Assembly (NCBI GenBank): GCA_030655075.1
Contig: JAURWE010000051.1
Span: 1-64,000 of the forward strand
DNA length: 64,000 bases
Reading direction: 5' to 3'
From: Pararhizobium sp.
GTDB taxonomy: Bacteria; Pseudomonadota; Alphaproteobacteria; Rhizobiales; Rhizobiaceae
Shown here: positions 14,957-24,621 of the stretch, piece after piece
Layout: each line of letters opens with the position of its first letter
How positions within the stretch are numbered: the first letter of the stretch is position 1
Translations under genes and position numbers: made by a program
Notes under the pieces: generated by a model
Databases searched by the model: none
What the model was told of the DNA's origin: nothing
The model's input: only the letters and a program-made list of their open reading frames with translations

Positions 14957-17410
14957 CTAGAAAAGCCCGTCCGTGCCGCCCTGGATCGCCTGGTTGGCCT
15001 GCGGCGAGGATTTGAGGATTTCCTCGGGGCTGACGAATTCATCCATGCCGATGACCGAGAACGTATCGGCCGGGCCGGTGCCGGGCTTGAAGGCTTCCAT
15101 GATCGTGTCCGGATCGCCTTCAGAGGCGGCCATGCCGGTCTTGCGGTTGACCGGGATCAGGTTCATGCCTTCCGGCACGACGAACTTGACCGGGCGCGAG
15201 CCCTTCAGCGCTTCCTGCATGAAGTCGTTGAAGATCGGCGACGCGAGCCCACCACCGGTGGAGCCGCGGCCAAGCGGTGCAGGATTGTCGAAACCGAGAT
15301 AGAGGCCGGCCACCAGATCGGCGGTATAGCCGACGAACCAGGCGTCCTTTTCATCGTTGGTCGTGCCGGTCTTGCCGGCGGTCGGGCGGTCGAGCTTGAT
15401 CTTGCCGGCTGCCGTGCCGCGCGTGACGACACCTTCCATCATTGAGGTGATCTGGTAGGCGGTCATCGGGTCGAGAACCTGCTCGCGGTTGTCGGTCAGC
15501 ACCGGTTCTGCCTGTTCCTGCCACTGGGTAAAATTGCAATCGCCGCAGGTGCGCTCTTCGTGGCGGAAAATGGTCTTGCCGTAGCGGTCCTGGATGCGGT
15601 CGATCAGCGACGGCTTGATCTGCTTGCCACCATTGGCCAGCACCGAATAGGCCGAGACCATGCGCAGAACGGTGGTTTCGCCGGAGCCCAGCGACATGGC
15701 CAGCAAAGGCGGCATCTTATCGTAAATGCCGAAACGATCGGCATATTCGGCGACAAGGTTCATGCCCATGTCGTTGGCGAGGCGAACCGTCATCAGGTTG
15801 CGCGACTTTTCAATGCCTAGACGCAGCGTCGAGGGGCCGGCCGAGCCGCCGCCGTAGTTCTCCGGCCGCCAGACCTGGCCGCCAGCGACGATCTCGATCG
15901 GCGCGTCGAGGATAACCGAGGCCGGCGTGTAGCCGTTGTCGAGCGCTGCGGCGTAGACGAACGGCTTGAACGACGAGCCGGGCTGGCGCATGGCCTGTGT
16001 CGCGCGGTTGAATTCGGACTGGCCGTAGGAGAAACCGCCGACCATGGCGAGCACGCGGCCGGTCTGCGGGTCCATGGCGACAAGCCCGCCCTGAACCTTC
16101 GGCGGCTGGCGCAGGCGGTATTTGCCAAGGGCTGCATCCAGCGCTTCGACATAGACGACGTCGCCGGCGGCCAGAACGCCCGATGGCGCGCGGGCGGACT
16201 TGCGGTCGCCGGTTGACGAGCGATAGGCCCACTTCATGTTTTCAGCGTCGATGCGGCCGGTCATGCGGCCTTCGGCGACCTTGCCGGAGCCGTCCTTTTC
16301 CGGCTGGATGCCGATATCGACGCCATTGTCATCCGAGCCGAGCACCACGGCGAGTTTCCATTCGGGAACGTCGCTCAAAGCCGGAACCTTGGAGAGCTGC
16401 GTGCCCCAGTCGCCACCGATCTCGATCGTGCTGAGCTTGCCGTGGAAACCCCGGCGCTCGTCATAGCTGACGAGACCGTTCTGCAACGCCTTGCGGGCAG
16501 CAACCTGCATACGCGGATCAAACGAGGTGCGTACCGACAGGCCGCCTTCGAGAAGCGAATTTTCGCCGTAGCGCTGAACGATCTGGCGACGGACCTCTTC
16601 GGCGAAATAGTCGGACGCAAACAGGTGCGAACCGCCCCGGCGCGGCGTGACGCCGAGCGGCTGCTTCTTGGCTTCCTCGCCGTCGCTCTTGGTCACGTAG
16701 CCGTTTTCGACCATGCGGTCGACAACCCAGTTGCGGCGCTCGATGGCAGCCTTTTCGCGGCGGAACGGATGATAGTTGGACGGGCCCTTCGGCAGGGCGG
16801 CCAGATAGGCGGTTTCGGCAATGGTCAGCTCAGTGACCGACTTGTCGAAATAGGTGAGAGCCGCACCGGCGATGCCATAGGAATTCAGGCCGAAGAAGAT
16901 TTCATTGAGATAGAGCTCGAGAATGCGGTCCTTGCTGTAGGCCTGCTCGATGCGGAAGGACAGGATCGCTTCCTTGACCTTGCGGTCGATGGTCTGGTCG
17001 GCGGTCAGAAGAAAGTTCTTGGCGACCTGCTGGGTGATCGTCGAGGCACCGACCGGACGGCGGCCGGAGCCGAAATTCTGCAGGTTGACGAAGATGGCGC
17101 GGCCGAGACCGGTGATATCGACGCCCGGATGCTTGTAGAAATTCTTGTCTTCGGCCGACAGGAACGCTGCCTTGACCCGGTCAGGAATAGCCTGGATCGG
17201 CAGATAAAGGCGCTTTTCCTTGGCATATTCGGCCATCAGCTCGCCGTTGCCGGCATGGACGCGGGTCGTTACCGGCGGCGCGTAGCTGTTCAGAACCTCG
17301 TAGTCAGGCAGATCTCTGGAAACGTTGCCGATATAAAGAGCAACAGCGCCTGCGACACCCAGAAACAGGAATGCGCCGATCCCGAAAAAATATCCAATCA
17401 GTCTGATCAT
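14957..17410 (-). CDS. mrcA: Penicillin-binding protein 1A (bifunctional glycosyltransferase/transpeptidase)
   Basis: Inner-membrane class A PBP that polymerises and crosslinks peptidoglycan. From the start at 17410 (MIRLIGYFFGIGAFLFLGVAG) it has 817 residues: one N-terminal membrane anchor, a GT51 domain with the catalytic glutamate at about residue 87 (FLSAEDKNFYKHPG) and GASTITQQVAKN, an OB-like linker, and a transpeptidase domain with SxxK at residue 479 (PGSSFKPF), the SxN motif SRN and KTG in TAGKTGTTNDEKDAWF. An in-frame start at 17467 is possible but relatives begin at MIRLIG. It lies upstream of prfB on the same strand, 110 bases away. Confidence 0.95.
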   Translation of the reverse strand: MIRLIGYFFGIGAFLFLGVAGAVALYIGNVSRDLPDYEVLNSYAPPVTTRVHAGNGELMAEYAKEKRLYLPIQAIPDRVKAAFLSAEDKNFYKHPGVDITGLGRAIFVNLQNFGSGRRPVGASTITQQVAKNFLLTADQTIDRKVKEAILSFRIEQAYSKDRILELYLNEIFFGLNSYGIAGAALTYFDKSVTELTIAETAYLAALPKGPSNYHPFRREKAAIERRNWVVDRMVENGYVTKSDGEEAKKQPLGVTPRRGGSHLFASDYFAEEVRRQIVQRYGENSLLEGGLSVRTSFDPRMQVAARKALQNGLVSYDERRGFHGKLSTIEIGGDWGTQLSKVPALSDVPEWKLAVVLGSDDNGVDIGIQPEKDGSGKVAEGRMTGRIDAENMKWAYRSSTGDRKSARAPSGVLAAGDVVYVEALDAALGKYRLRQPPKVQGGLVAMDPQTGRVLAMVGGFSYGQSEFNRATQAMRQPGSSFKPFVYAAALDNGYTPASVILDAPIEIVAGGQVWRPENYGGGSAGPSTLRLGIEKSRNLMTVRLANDMGMNLVAEYADRFGIYDKMPPLLAMSLGSGETTVLRMVSAYSVLANGGKQIKPSLIDRIQDRYGKTIFRHEERTCGDCNFTQWQEQAEPVLTDNREQVLDPMTAYQITSMMEGVVTRGTAAGKIKLDRPTAGKTGTTNDEKDAWFVGYTADLVAGLYLGFDNPAPLGRGSTGGGLASPIFNDFMQEALKGSRPVKFVVPEGMNLIPVNRKTGMAASEGDPDTIMEAFKPGTGPADTFSVIGMDEFVSPEEILKSSPQANQAIQGGTDGLF

Positions 17411-17770
17411 GAGCCGGTTACCGGTACCTTCTGCGCCGCGTCCTCCGGCCAGGGGCGCGGTGGACATGGCTTATGTTCCAATTGCCGGGACCGGATATCC
17501 GCCCTGCCCCTTCGATCTCAAGCACGCTGAAATCGGTTTTGATGAAATGCCATTCACACGTTCAAACATGCACACGAGAAATCCGAATCTGAGCGGACAT
17601 CTCCATTTCTAAACTTGCTGTACTGTTCCGAATGTGAGGAAAATAGGGCCCGGAATGCCAAACCGTCGTGCATCCCTGCCAAATCCGCTCCGCTGTTACT
17701 TTTGCAACACAACCTACATAGCACGAAACGCCCGCAAATTCCCATACGAAATCAACGACAGACCGGCTTT
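17411..17770. other. Intergenic region before mrcA
   Basis: About 360 bases between the amiC stop and the mrcA start, both on the minus strand. It should hold the mrcA promoter and leader. Base composition is lower in GC than its neighbours, and no open frame in it has a ribosome site or familiar product. I see no strong hairpin or terminator. Confidence 0.4.
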
Positions 17771-19024
17771 TCAGCCACCGTTTGCAAGCTCAGGCGCCCT
17801 GTAATGGCGCACGGCTTCGGCGAGAAGTGCCGAGACCTTTTTGCGCCAGGCCGGATCGAGCAGAAGTTTTTCGTCATCCTTGTTGGACAGGAAGCCGAGT
17901 TCGAGCAGAACCGAGGGCACGTCGGGGGCCTGCAGGACACGAAAGCCCGCATGGCGGTGGGGATTGTTGATCAGCTTGATCTGGCCATCGAAGGCGCCGA
18001 CGACGGAGCGGGCAAGATTGGTGGAGAAGGCCTGGGTTTCACGCCGGGTCAGATCAATGAGAATATCGGCGACGTCAGCCGGTTCATCCTGCAGCGGCAC
18101 GCCGGCGATTTCATCGGAAAGGTTTTCGCGCTTGGCGAGGTCGGCGGCGAGACTGTCTGACGCCCGGTCCGAGATCGTATAGACAGTAGCGCCACGAATA
18201 TCCTTCTGCCGCAGCGTGTCGGCATGCAGCGAGATGAACAGGCGGGCGCCGTGCTGGCGGGCGATCTGCACGCGCTGCGGCAGCGACAGGAATTCATCGC
18301 CCTTGCGGGTCAGGAACGCCCTGGTGTCCTTCTCCTGGTTCAGAGCCTCGACGAGATCCTTGGCAAAATCGAGCGTGACATGCTTTTCCTCCGTCTTGGT
18401 CGCCGCCCCGATCGCGCCGGTGTCGATGCCGCCATGGCCTGCATCGACGGCGATGACGAAATCACCCGAGGCCACCGGAACTTCGGGAAGACGGTTTCCC
18501 TTCGCAGAGACGCTCGATGTCGTGCCGCTCCACTCCTGCTGGCGCACGAGATTGGCAAATTCCTCATCCGTCGCCATGGCGCTTTCCAGAACGAGCTGAA
18601 AGCCCTTGCCTGCCGGATCGGCCTGAACCACAGCCTTGGTGACGGAGACCGGCCGCGCTGCCGTCAGCACCAGCCGCGAGCTCGATGGCCCCATGGCGCC
18701 GTAACGAATATCGGTGAAAAGGCCGGTCGCCTTCATATCATCCGGCTTCACACCAAAGGATGTCTGCGGCAGATCGACGATGACGCGCACCGGGCTACCG
18801 ACATAATGAAGGGAAAACTCCGGCTTGCGGTCGAAATCGATGACGATCCGGGTGCGGGCATCGTTGCCGGCGATCCGGGCGCCGTAGGCCAGAAGCGGCG
18901 CGATTTCGGCCTCTTCGGCAGCGGCTGCAGGCGACACGAGGGCCAGCGCGGCAAAAGCGGCAAGGCAGATGGCTATGCCACCACCTAACGCACGGGAAAA
19001 CCGGGCGCGGATCACTGTTTTCAT
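17771..19024 (-). CDS. amiC: N-acetylmuramoyl-L-alanine amidase (AmiC type, AMIN plus Amidase_3)
   Basis: Periplasmic zinc amidase that cleaves septal peptidoglycan. From 19024 the protein has 417 residues: signal peptide MKTVIRARFSRALGGG...PAAAA, an AMIN domain (about 45-150, TRIVIDFDRKPEFSLHYV), and an Amidase_3 domain with the zinc ligands in IAVDAGHGGIDTGAIG, the glutamate in TKTEEKHVTLDFA, FISLHADT and the catalytic glutamate in VLLELGFLSN. Ribosome sites are weak at every candidate start; 19024 is chosen because the signal peptide begins there. It sits upstream of mrcA on the same strand, a functionally matched pair. Confidence 0.93.
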   Translation of the reverse strand: MKTVIRARFSRALGGGIAICLAAFAALALVSPAAAAEEAEIAPLLAYGARIAGNDARTRIVIDFDRKPEFSLHYVGSPVRVIVDLPQTSFGVKPDDMKATGLFTDIRYGAMGPSSSRLVLTAARPVSVTKAVVQADPAGKGFQLVLESAMATDEEFANLVRQQEWSGTTSSVSAKGNRLPEVPVASGDFVIAVDAGHGGIDTGAIGAATKTEEKHVTLDFAKDLVEALNQEKDTRAFLTRKGDEFLSLPQRVQIARQHGARLFISLHADTLRQKDIRGATVYTISDRASDSLAADLAKRENLSDEIAGVPLQDEPADVADILIDLTRRETQAFSTNLARSVVGAFDGQIKLINNPHRHAGFRVLQAPDVPSVLLELGFLSNKDDEKLLLDPAWRKKVSALLAEAVRHYRAPELANGG

Positions 19025-19800
19025 GTCGTCAAGACCAGCTGGCATCAGCATCCATAGCCTGCCGCTGTCGCGGCTCGTTCCAACATGCAGTACCCGCACA
19101 GAGCGGCAGATACGGCGTCCTGCCATTAAATGGCGCGTGAGGGTTAATCAAATCTTTCACACGTCCGCAAAATTCGGCACTGAAACAACCAGCGCCGGCA
19201 AATCACCCGAAAAATCTTTTACTCAACCGGAAAGAGGCCAGACCGAATCGATCAATATTATGGCGAAACGGCTTTTCCCTTGCCATTGTTACACAGAAAA
19301 CATAAAAGCGTCATGAGGCAAGAAAGTGTTGACGGGATAGAATCACCGAAACGGCAGCCAACCAATTACGGACCTGGCGCCAAGTTAGCTTTCCAAAGAA
19401 CAAACAGTGTTACGTTCTGGAAAACATAACTTAAACAAGTAGGTAGCAACTTCATCCGCCGTCGCGGCACTTTTTTTCCGGGTAAAACTCGATCGCATCA
19501 ATCCGGCGGTGGCCGGCAGTATTACGGTGGATTTCCACCGATGGCTCGAAAGTCGAGCTTCTTCATCGGGCCTCTGGCCCAATAGATTGGCATTCCTTGT
19601 TTGGTAATGAAGTTGTCACAGCAGTCCTTGTCAGAAGAGAAGACGATGCGGAGCTCGCGAGCTTCCGCCGCCGTCTGGCTGCTGGACCGTTGCCCAACGG
19701 GGACAATTACATCCGGCGCTAACCCTAAATTGCCTGACAAAGCTTCTTCAAGAGCCATTTTGTCCGCCATTTATGAGCTGCGCCGAGGAGCACAGCTGAA
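19025..19800 (+). other. Divergent intergenic region with the long structured leader of rne
   Basis: 776 bases without a convincing gene, between the divergent amiC and rne. The half near rne has consecutive short hairpins: GGTGGA/TCCACC (19526-19539), GCTCGA/TCGAGC (19544-19558), GGGCC/GGCCC (19568-19580), and an AGCTCGCGAGCT palindrome near 19651-19662. RNase E mRNAs in other bacteria have long leaders with hairpins used for autoregulation, and this is probably the same. An 82-codon antisense frame (19522-19770) has no ribosome site and is not called. Confidence 0.5.
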
Positions 19801-22662
19801 ATGGCAGAGAAAATGCTTATCGACGCGTCTCACGCAGAAGAGACGCGTGTCGTTGTCGTACGTGGAAACCGCATAGAAGAGTTCGACTTCGAGTCTGAAC
19901 ACAAAAAGCAGATCCGCGGAAACATCTACCTTGCAAAAGTCACGCGGGTAGAACCCTCCCTTCAGGCGGCCTTCGTCGATTACGGCGGCAACCGTCACGG
20001 ATTTCTGGCCTTCGCCGAAATTCACCCCGACTACTACCAGATCCCGCTTGCCGACCGGCAGGCCCTCCTGAGGGCCGAAGCCGAAGACGCGCGGCGCGAC
20101 GACGATATCGAAACTGTCGAAACAGCCACGGATATCCAGGCAGCACAGGATGCTGCGGACGCCGCCGAAGCAGCAGCGCCCGAGGAAACGGTCGAGGCCG
20201 TTGCCGAGGACGTGCCCAAGGCGAAAGCCAAGCCAAAGCGCGCACGCGGCAAGGGCCGTGGCAAGAAGGCGGACGCGGCGGACGCCGATGCCCCGGCCAC
20301 TGAGGAAACATCTGCTGAAGATGACGGCGAAGGCTCAACCGGCGGCGAAATGGCTGCAATGGTCGAGACCGATTCGATTTCCGAAGAAGTCGAACGCCGT
20401 GGCGGCCGGCGCGGCAACAGTGATGACAGCGACGACGATGATGACGATCATCACGGCGAGGAAAAGGAAGTCATCGAATCCGTCGGCGCCGAAGATGCGA
20501 TGGAAGAAGTTCCTGACCGCGTCGCCCGCCGTCCGCGCAAGCAGTACCGCATCCAGGAAGTCATCAAGCGCCGGCAGATCCTGCTGGTGCAGGTGGCCAA
20601 GGAAGAACGCGGCAACAAGGGTGCGGCGCTCACCACCTACCTGTCGCTCGCAGGCCGCTACTCGGTGCTGATGCCGAACACGGCACGTGGCGGCGGTATC
20701 TCCCGCAAGATCACCAACCTGCCGGACCGCAAGCGCCTGAAGGAAATTGCTCGGGCGCTGGAAGTGCCGCAGGGCATGGGCGTCATCCTGCGCACCGCCG
20801 GTGCCAACCGCACCAAGGTCGAGGTCAAGCGCGACTTCGAATATCTGATGCGCCTGTGGGAGAACGTCCGCACGCTGACGCTGTCCTCGACAGCCCCCTG
20901 CCTCGTGTACGAGGAAGGCAGCCTGATCAAGCGTTCGATCCGTGACCTTTACAACAAGGACATCACCGAGATCGTCGTTGCCGGCGAAGAAGGTTACAAG
21001 GAAGCCAAGGGCTTCATGAAGATGCTGATGCCGAGCCACGCCAAGGTGGTTCAGCCGTACCGCGACGTGCATCCGATCTTCTCGCGCTCGGGCATCGAAG
21101 CCCAGCTCGACCGGATGCTGCAGCCGCAGGTGACGCTGAAGTCCGGCGGCTACATCATCATCAACCAGACCGAAGCGCTTGTCGCTGTCGATGTCAACTC
21201 AGGCCGCTCGACCCGCGAACATTCGATCGAGGACACGGCGCTCCAGACGAACCTGGAAGCGGCCGAAGAAGTTGCCCGTCAGCTGCGCCTGCGCGACCTT
21301 GCCGGCCTGATCGTCATCGACTTCATCGACATGGAAGAGAAGCGCAACAACCGTTCGGTTGAAAAGCGCCTCAAGGATTTCCTGAAGGATGACCGCGCCC
21401 GCATACAGGTCGGCCGCATCTCGCATTTCGGCCTTCTGGAAATGTCGCGCCAGCGTATCCGCGCATCGGTTCTGGAATCGACGACGCAGGTCTGCTCCCA
21501 TTGCAACGGCACGGGCCATGTGCGCTCGCAGTCGTCTGTCGCCCTGCATGTGCTGCGCGGCATCGAGGAGCACCTTCTCAAGAATACGACGCACAACATC
21601 ACCGTGCGGACGATTCCCGACATCGCGCTTTATGTTCTCAACACCAAGCGCGGCACGATCATCGATTATGAAAACCGCTTCGGCGTTGAAATCACCATCG
21701 AAGCCGATGCCCATGTCGGCGTCCAGCATTTCGCCATCGATCGCGGCGAAGCCGTCGAGAACCCGGTGAAGATCGACGAAATCCTGCACTTCGAGCCTGA
21801 AATCGAGGATGACGAACCCGATATCATCATCGAGGACGAAATCGATGAAGAGGACGAAGTCGAGGTCAAGGCGAAGCCGGCCGAAGCTGCCCGCCAGCCG
21901 CAGGCCCAGGCCGCCGTTGCCCAGGCCGACGACCAGAATGGCCGCAAGCGCAAGCGCCGCCGGCGGCGCCGTGGCGGCCGTGGCAACGAAGCCAATGGCG
22001 AACAGACAGCGCAGGATGCAGCCTCGGGTGAAGATTCGGGTGCCGACGAAGGCGATGACGAGGATGATGGCGACGAGGACAATGGCGCGCAGGATACTGC
22101 AGCCGATGCCAGCGGCGACAGCGAAGAGCAGCAGCGCCGCAAGCGCCGCCGCCGCGGCAAGCGCGGCGGACGCCGCAACCGTCCGGAAGATGGCATCGAA
22201 GGCGATGTAGCGGCCTCGGAAGCCGGTGCTGACGACAGTGACGCGGCGGAAACCGAAACGGTTGCCGTGCCTGCCGCCGCAGAAGCAGGTGATGTTGAAG
22301 CATCTGTCGAAGAGACAGTTGTTGTTGCTGAAACTGCTGCGGCCGAGGTGGCTGAAGAGCCTGCCGTCAAGCCGAAGAGGGCCCGCAAGCCGAAGGCAAA
22401 GGCTGCCGAGAGCGCCGACGTGACCGCTCAGGCGGTTGTCGAAGCCCAGCCGGTGGCTGAAGAGCCCGAAGCCACGACATCGGAGCCGGAAGCCGAAGTG
22501 CAGGATGCCGCTGCGGCGCTGGAAACAGCCAAGCCGGCCCGCGCCAACCGCAATCTCGGCACCATCGCCAAAGAGCCGGTCGTCACCTCGACAGCCCCCA
22601 AGGCCGAGGACGATGGCAAGCCCAAAAAGGGCGGATGGTGGCAGCGGCGCGGTTTCTTCTAA
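19801..22662 (+). CDS. rne: Ribonuclease E
   Basis: Endoribonuclease that initiates mRNA decay and processes rRNA and tRNA, and a scaffold of the degradosome. The 953-residue protein has an S1 RNA-binding domain split by an acidic low-complexity insertion (about 92-246), the catalytic magnesium ligands D464 in LVAVDVNSG and D507 in IVIDFIDM (equivalents of E. coli D303 and D346, same spacing), and the zinc-link cysteines C565 and C568 in CSHCNG. After about residue 660 the tail is disordered, with Arg-rich blocks (RKRRRRRRGGRG, RRKRRRRGKRGGRR) typical of RNA- or partner-binding sites, ending GGWWQRRGFF. Confidence 0.97.
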   Translation: MAEKMLIDASHAEETRVVVVRGNRIEEFDFESEHKKQIRGNIYLAKVTRVEPSLQAAFVDYGGNRHGFLAFAEIHPDYYQIPLADRQALLRAEAEDARRDDDIETVETATDIQAAQDAADAAEAAAPEETVEAVAEDVPKAKAKPKRARGKGRGKKADAADADAPATEETSAEDDGEGSTGGEMAAMVETDSISEEVERRGGRRGNSDDSDDDDDDHHGEEKEVIESVGAEDAMEEVPDRVARRPRKQYRIQEVIKRRQILLVQVAKEERGNKGAALTTYLSLAGRYSVLMPNTARGGGISRKITNLPDRKRLKEIARALEVPQGMGVILRTAGANRTKVEVKRDFEYLMRLWENVRTLTLSSTAPCLVYEEGSLIKRSIRDLYNKDITEIVVAGEEGYKEAKGFMKMLMPSHAKVVQPYRDVHPIFSRSGIEAQLDRMLQPQVTLKSGGYIIINQTEALVAVDVNSGRSTREHSIEDTALQTNLEAAEEVARQLRLRDLAGLIVIDFIDMEEKRNNRSVEKRLKDFLKDDRARIQVGRISHFGLLEMSRQRIRASVLESTTQVCSHCNGTGHVRSQSSVALHVLRGIEEHLLKNTTHNITVRTIPDIALYVLNTKRGTIIDYENRFGVEITIEADAHVGVQHFAIDRGEAVENPVKIDEILHFEPEIEDDEPDIIIEDEIDEEDEVEVKAKPAEAARQPQAQAAVAQADDQNGRKRKRRRRRRGGRGNEANGEQTAQDAASGEDSGADEGDDEDDGDEDNGAQDTAADASGDSEEQQRRKRRRRGKRGGRRNRPEDGIEGDVAASEAGADDSDAAETETVAVPAAAEAGDVEASVEETVVVAETAAAEVAEEPAVKPKRARKPKAKAAESADVTAQAVVEAQPVAEEPEATTSEPEAEVQDAAAALETAKPARANRNLGTIAKEPVVTSTAPKAEDDGKPKKGGWWQRRGFF

Positions 22663-22690
22663 GCCAGCTATCCACATCATGATGAACAAG

Positions 22691-22717
22691 AACCCGGCTG
22701 TATCAGCCGGGTTTTTT
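22691..22717 (+). terminator. Rho-independent terminator of rne
   Basis: AACCCGGCT and AGCCGGGTT pair around GTATC and are followed by a T run, 28 bases after the rne stop. This is the standard intrinsic terminator form. Confidence 0.9.
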
Positions 22718-22826
22718 CGTTCTGGTACAGGCTGTTCCCTGAGAGACAGCCCGTCGTCTGCGTTTGTGGGAAAGTCTGATTACTGGACGAGACGACCTCG
22801 CCCGCACACCGGATCAGGAGACTTTC

Positions 22827-23030
22827 ATGCGCACATTCATTCTCACCGCCTTCGTTGCCGCCACTGCTGCCGTCTCTTTCGCAGCCCCTTCGTCCGCCGG
22901 CGGCTACGGCAGCAACGGGTATGAATACAGCCAGGATTACTCCTACCAGCCGGTCTGCGTGATCAAGAAAATCCACTCCTACGACCGCTATGGCAACCCC
23001 AAGGTCAAGAAGGTCCGCATCTGCAAATAA
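22827..23030 (+). CDS. Small secreted protein, Gly/Tyr-rich, function unknown
   Basis: A 67-residue exported protein: signal peptide MRTFILTAFVAATAAVSFAAPSSA, a Gly/Tyr-rich linker (GGYGSNGYEYSQDYSY) and a basic C-terminal unit PVCVIKKIHSYDRYGNPKVKKVRICK with two cysteines that could bridge. Such short periplasmic proteins with a CxIKK...YDxYGN...KKVRxC core are frequent in rhizobia and uncharacterised. CAGGAG stands 6 bases before the start. It forms its own unit between two intrinsic terminators. Confidence 0.75.
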   Translation: MRTFILTAFVAATAAVSFAAPSSAGGYGSNGYEYSQDYSYQPVCVIKKIHSYDRYGNPKVKKVRICK

Positions 23031-23108
23031 GCCTTTTCGGCTCTTGCCGGCGGATGCCGTTTCCCACTCCCGTGCACCTTGGGCGGCGTCCGTCAGGCAG
23101 ACATGAAG

Positions 23109-23137
23109 AACCCGGCTGGTCCCGCAGCCGGGTTTTT
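23109..23137 (+). terminator. Rho-independent terminator of the small secreted protein gene
   Basis: AACCCGGCTG and CAGCCGGGTT pair around GTCCCG and are followed by TTTC, 78 bases after the stop. The stem is almost the same as that of the rne terminator 400 bases upstream. Confidence 0.85.
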
Positions 23138-23211
23138 CTGTGTTCACAAACTGATTCAGATGGATGCCGGATTGATTCCGAATACGTCTTCAAGCCATTG
23201 AAAATACTTTA

Positions 23212-24369
23212 TTATGCCAGCCAACGAGCGATGCGGTCAACGGCTTCGGCGATTTCTGCCGGGGCGCCGGCATAGGAAAAGCGCATGGTGCGGTGACCTT
23301 CGGCCGGGTCGAAATCGAGGCCCGGCGTTGCCGCGACGCTGATCTCGGCCAGCATCTTTTTGGCAAAGGCCATGCTGTCATTGGTGAAGTGGCTGACATC
23401 GGCGTAGGCGTAGAAAGCGCCGTCCATCGGTGAGGCGATGCGGAAACCGATTTCCGGCAGGCGCTTCGCCAAGAGGTCGCGATTTTCGATGTAGGAGGCC
23501 CGGTAGCTGTCGAGTTCAGTGGTCGCACCGAGGGCAGCGCGTGCTGCCACTTGCGACAGTTCCGGCGGCGAGATGTAGAGGCTCTGGGCCAGGCACTCGA
23601 AGGCGCGCACCTGAGCCTCAGGCAGAACCATCCAGCCGATGCGCCAGCCGGTCATGCAATAATATTTTGAAAAGGAATTGATGATGACAGCATCGCCGCT
23701 GACGGCGAGCGCCGTCGTCTCCTCGCCGGAAAAGGTCAGGCCGTGATAGATCTCGTCGGAGATGAAGGCCATGCCGTTTTCCGTACAGTAGTCGGCGACG
23801 GCCTTCAGCCCTGCCCTGCCCGTGACGGTGCCGGTCGGATTGGCGGGGCTTGCAAGCAGCACGCCGTCGATCTTGCGCCCGGCCTTTCGGGCCGCCTCCG
23901 CAAGGCTCTCCGCCGTCAGGGTGAAACCGGTGGCGGCATTGGCCTCGACTTCCACCACCTGCAGACCCAGCGCCGAGAGGATATTTCGGTAGGCCGGATA
24001 TCCGGGCCGGGCGATGGCGACGCAGTCGCCTGGATCGAACAGGGCGAGAAAGGCCAGGTTGAAGCCCGCCGAAGAGCCCGTGGTGACAGCGACACGGCCG
24101 GGATCGATCTCGACGCCATGGCGGCGGCGATAGTAGAGCGCGATTTCCCGGCGCAGGCTGCCCATGCCCAGTGCATCGGTATAGCCGATACGGCCGTGGC
24201 TCAACTGGGCGCGGGCCGCCTCCAGCGCCGCCTGCGGGGCCGGGTGCGAGGGCTGGCCGACCGCCATGGAGATAACCGGGTAGCCCGCCTCGCGCCGCTT
24301 CGTCGCTTCGGCCAGCACATCCATGGCGTGGAACGGCTCGACGGTGCTGCGGCTGGAGAGATTTTTCAC
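23212..24369 (-). CDS. Pyridoxal-phosphate aminotransferase, class I/II
   Basis: A 385-residue fold-type I aminotransferase of the aspartate aminotransferase superfamily. Visible signatures are VGQPSHPAPQAAL, the cofactor phosphate region TTGSSAGFNLAF, the ASPANPTGTV loop, the aspartate in FISDEIYHGLTF and the lysine that carries PLP in INSFSKYYCMTGWRIGW. Read from a GTG at 24369 because AAGGA lies 7 bases before it and the protein then has the family length; an upstream ATG would add 56 poorly structured residues. The substrate is not identifiable. It is divergent from the DsbA-like gene. Confidence 0.9.
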   Translation of the reverse strand: MKNLSSRSTVEPFHAMDVLAEATKRREAGYPVISMAVGQPSHPAPQAALEAARAQLSHGRIGYTDALGMGSLRREIALYYRRRHGVEIDPGRVAVTTGSSAGFNLAFLALFDPGDCVAIARPGYPAYRNILSALGLQVVEVEANAATGFTLTAESLAEAARKAGRKIDGVLLASPANPTGTVTGRAGLKAVADYCTENGMAFISDEIYHGLTFSGEETTALAVSGDAVIINSFSKYYCMTGWRIGWMVLPEAQVRAFECLAQSLYISPPELSQVAARAALGATTELDSYRASYIENRDLLAKRLPEIGFRIASPMDGAFYAYADVSHFTNDSMAFAKKMLAEISVAATPGLDFDPAEGHRTMRFSYAGAPAEIAEAVDRIARWLA

Positions 24370-24621
24370 GCGATAATCCTTCTGGGTCGGCCGCTGCGGC
24401 GTCCCGCCGCTGGCGGGCGAGATGTGCCGCAAAGCTGCGTCCTTCACAAGTCCGCGAGCAGCGGCTTTTGATGGATTTAGCGATTTCACCGAGGCGGCAA
24501 TCTGCCTATTGTGGCCCAATCGTCCGAATATAAACAAAATCGGAACCGTATCCTTTCGCGCCCATTGACGCGGCGGCCGTCCTTCGGCAACACCGGGCGG
24601 AACAGACAGAATGAGGACAGA

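Noticed and set aside
16442..17530. Open frame of 362 codons opposite mrcA
   Set aside because: Antisense to conserved PBP1A motifs and without any recognisable domain.
19522..19770. 82-codon frame antisense to the rne leader
   Set aside because: No ribosome site, no familiar motif, and the DNA there forms consecutive hairpins better explained as an RNA leader.
21199..22689. Hydrophobic-looking open frame of 496 codons opposite rne
   Set aside because: The apparent hydrophobic stretches are the complement of acidic and Arg-rich codons in the RNase E tail; it is not a membrane protein gene.
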